From Geothermobacter hydrogeniphilus (GTDB lineage Bacteria; Desulfobacterota; Desulfuromonadia; Desulfuromonadales; Geothermobacteraceae): a stretch of DNA of 64,000 nt. The notes under the pieces were generated by a model. It was not told the origin of the DNA, did no database searches, and was given only the letters and a program-made list of their open reading frames with translations. The position numbers and the translations under genes were made by a program. This document shows positions 62,935 through 64,000 of this stretch, one piece after another (the first letter of the stretch is position 1; every line of letters starts with the position of its first letter). The DNA is taken from assembly GCF_002093115.1 (NCBI RefSeq), contig NZ_NAAD01000016.1, positions 41,388 through 105,387 on the forward strand. The letters are read 5' to 3'.

Positions 62935-63097
62935 GCATTTCGCCTATATTGCCGGCTATACGGAGGGCGGTTTTCCCTACGGAATCACGTGGGAAGAAAT
63001 GCGGGAGATCGAAGCGGCGGAAAAGAAATCCGCTGGTGTTCAATCGTCCAAGGAGTCGACGGAGGCCCCGCCGGATGATATCGACGATATTTTCTGA
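62873..63097 (+). CDS. Small conserved-looking protein, function unknown
   Basis: A 74-residue charged protein: MKRPRKGLLAKQQEELPYSD then EHFAYIAGYTEGGFPYGITW and EEMREIEAAEKK, with an acidic end DDIDDIF. The segment FAYIAGYTEGGFPYGITWEE looks like a short conserved motif seen in small proteins of several bacteria; I cannot name the family. The start ATG 62873 has only a weak upstream GGAC. It overlaps the end of the truncated jetA frame, so it was probably here before or brought in with the deletion. Confidence 0.6.
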   Translation: MKRPRKGLLAKQQEELPYSDEHFAYIAGYTEGGFPYGITWEEMREIEAAEKKSAGVQSSKESTEAPPDDIDDIF

Positions 63098-63114
63098 TCA
63101 AGAAGGATGATCTG

Positions 63115-63870
63115 ATGGACCCCTACCTCTGGCAACTCCCGCTCTTATTCGCCGTCGGCGTAATCGCCGGCATCCTCAACGTGCTGGCCGGCGGCGGTTC
63201 GCTGCTGACCCTGCCGCTGCTGATCTTCATGGGCCTGCCGGGGGCGATGGCCAACGGCACCAACCGCATCGCCATCTTCTGCCAGAACATCTTCGCCATC
63301 CGCGGTTTCCGCAAGCGCGGCATGCTGCCGCTGCAGCTGGCGTTGCTCTGCACCCCACCGGCGCTGCTCGGCAGCTGGTTCGGGGCGAATCTGGCGATCA
63401 GTCTCGATGACCAGCTGTTCAAGCGCATCCTGGCGCTGATCATGATCGGGGTGATGGTCTTCACCGCCCTCGACCCGATGAAACGCTTCCGCCGCGAGGA
63501 TGTGGTCTTCGGTCCGTTGCGCAAGCTGATCCTGGTGATCAGTTTCTTCGGCGTCGGCGTCTACGGCGGTTTTGTTCAGGCCGGGGTCGGTTTCCTGGTC
63601 ATCACCGCGCTGCTGGTCCACGGTCTCGACCTGGTGCGGATCAACGCCGTCAAGGTGTTTGTCATCTTCACTTACACCTTCATCGCCCTCGGGGTGTTCA
63701 TCTACCACGACCAGGTCAACTGGGCGCTCGGCCTGGCGCTGGCGGCCGGCAACTCGGTCGGCGGCGTGATCGGGCCGAGGCTGGCGGTGGCCAGGGGGCA
63801 TGACTGGATCAAGAAGGTGGTGACGGTCACGGTGCTGGTCTTCGCCCTGAAACTGCTGCTTTTCCCCTGA
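63115..63870 (+). CDS. TSUP family exporter (TauE/SafE)
   Basis: A 251-residue inner-membrane protein with about eight helices in two repeated halves. VGVIAGILNVLAGGGSLLTL-P (about 15-35) and FGVGVYGGFVQAGVGFLVIT (about 143-162) are the paired TauE motifs. Members export sulfite, sulfoacetate or other organosulfur anions. AAGGA lies upstream of ATG 63115. No sulfur-metabolism neighbours are visible, so the substrate is unknown. Confidence 0.9.
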   Translation: MDPYLWQLPLLFAVGVIAGILNVLAGGGSLLTLPLLIFMGLPGAMANGTNRIAIFCQNIFAIRGFRKRGMLPLQLALLCTPPALLGSWFGANLAISLDDQLFKRILALIMIGVMVFTALDPMKRFRREDVVFGPLRKLILVISFFGVGVYGGFVQAGVGFLVITALLVHGLDLVRINAVKVFVIFTYTFIALGVFIYHDQVNWALGLALAAGNSVGGVIGPRLAVARGHDWIKKVVTVTVLVFALKLLLFP

Positions 63871-63905
63871 CCCTGAGTGAATTCCTTGTTGGTGGACAGC
63901 CCAAC
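63871..63905 (+). repeat. Dispersed repeat family C, left-end fragment
   Basis: CCCTGAGTGAATTCCTTGTT then GGTGGACAGC matches the left end of the internally deleted copy at 37785 with a few changes, directly after the TSUP stop. Confidence 0.5.
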
Positions 63906-63946
63906 GAAAAGAACGTTTGCGTCGAATCGGTTCTCGCGTTCTTTTC
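63906..63946 (+). terminator. Hairpin after the TSUP gene
   Basis: GAAAAGAACG (63906-63915) / CGTTCTTTTC (63937-63946), perfect 10-bp stem, 21-nt loop; the T-rich right arm could end transcription weakly. Confidence 0.45.
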
Positions 63947-64000
63947 ATCTCACATCTCACATCTCACATCTCACATCTCACATCTCACATCTCACATCTC
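63946..64000 (+). repeat. Heptanucleotide microsatellite CATCTCA, running off the window
   Basis: Seven complete and one partial 7-bp units reach the right edge, so total length is unknown. Confidence 0.95.

Overview
The window is a high-GC, gene-dense bacterial chromosome segment. The mix of an Mfd/PpiC/SurA cluster, rubrerythrin, a CarD regulator, a divergent Tat operon beside nadA, hrcA-grpE-dnaK-dnaJ under CIRCE control, GlnRS, a UbiD decarboxylase and many multi-zinc-ribbon and c-di-GMP-type proteins points to a Desulfuromonadales-like anaerobe (Geobacter/Desulfuromonas/Pelobacter relatives). This placement is an inference from gene content; there is no rRNA or tRNA in the window.

Layout. 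1-5.3 kb: end of an HD-GYP phosphodiesterase, an ABC-2 exporter, a PduO-type cobalamin adenosyltransferase, tatB/tatC and divergent nadA. 5.3-6.1 kb: a four-copy tandem array of a dispersed hairpin repeat. 6.1-15.8 kb: mfd, two parvulin-type chaperones (ppiC-like, surA), pdxA, uvrA. 16-27 kb: PEGA lipoprotein behind a sigma-54-type promoter, rubrerythrin, zinc-ribbon proteins, cardiolipin synthase, a previously easy-to-miss candidate selenoprotein, trxB, an S1-domain protein, a nitrilase, nhaD and hemW. 27-37 kb: the heat-shock operon, then a PBP-activator-like protein, a lipoprotein, a ketopantoate-reductase-like enzyme and a TPR protein. 37-46 kb: carD, ispDF, glnS, cysS, an acyl-CoA synthetase and a hipBA toxin-antitoxin pair. 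46-64 kb: CNNM/CBS protein, uvrB, an acyl-CoA dehydrogenase with a MerA-like flavoprotein, a LuxR solo, ubiD-like decarboxylase, a chemoreceptor, tatD, tcdA, then an accessory patch (AlbA_2/HATPase protein with a perfect heptapeptide repeat, an orphan, a truncated Wadjet JetA and a small orphan) and a TSUP exporter.

Most genes are housekeeping. Novelty lies between them: (i) a 53-residue candidate selenoprotein with its own promoter, in-frame UGA, SECIS-like hairpin and terminator; (ii) at least four families of dispersed palindromic repeats, including one whose central hairpin keeps pairing while its sequence changes and one MITE-like family with an internally deleted derivative; (iii) a run of promoters whose -10 box lies only 6-9 nt from the start codon, predicting leaderless mRNAs; (iv) a decayed defence locus near the right edge.
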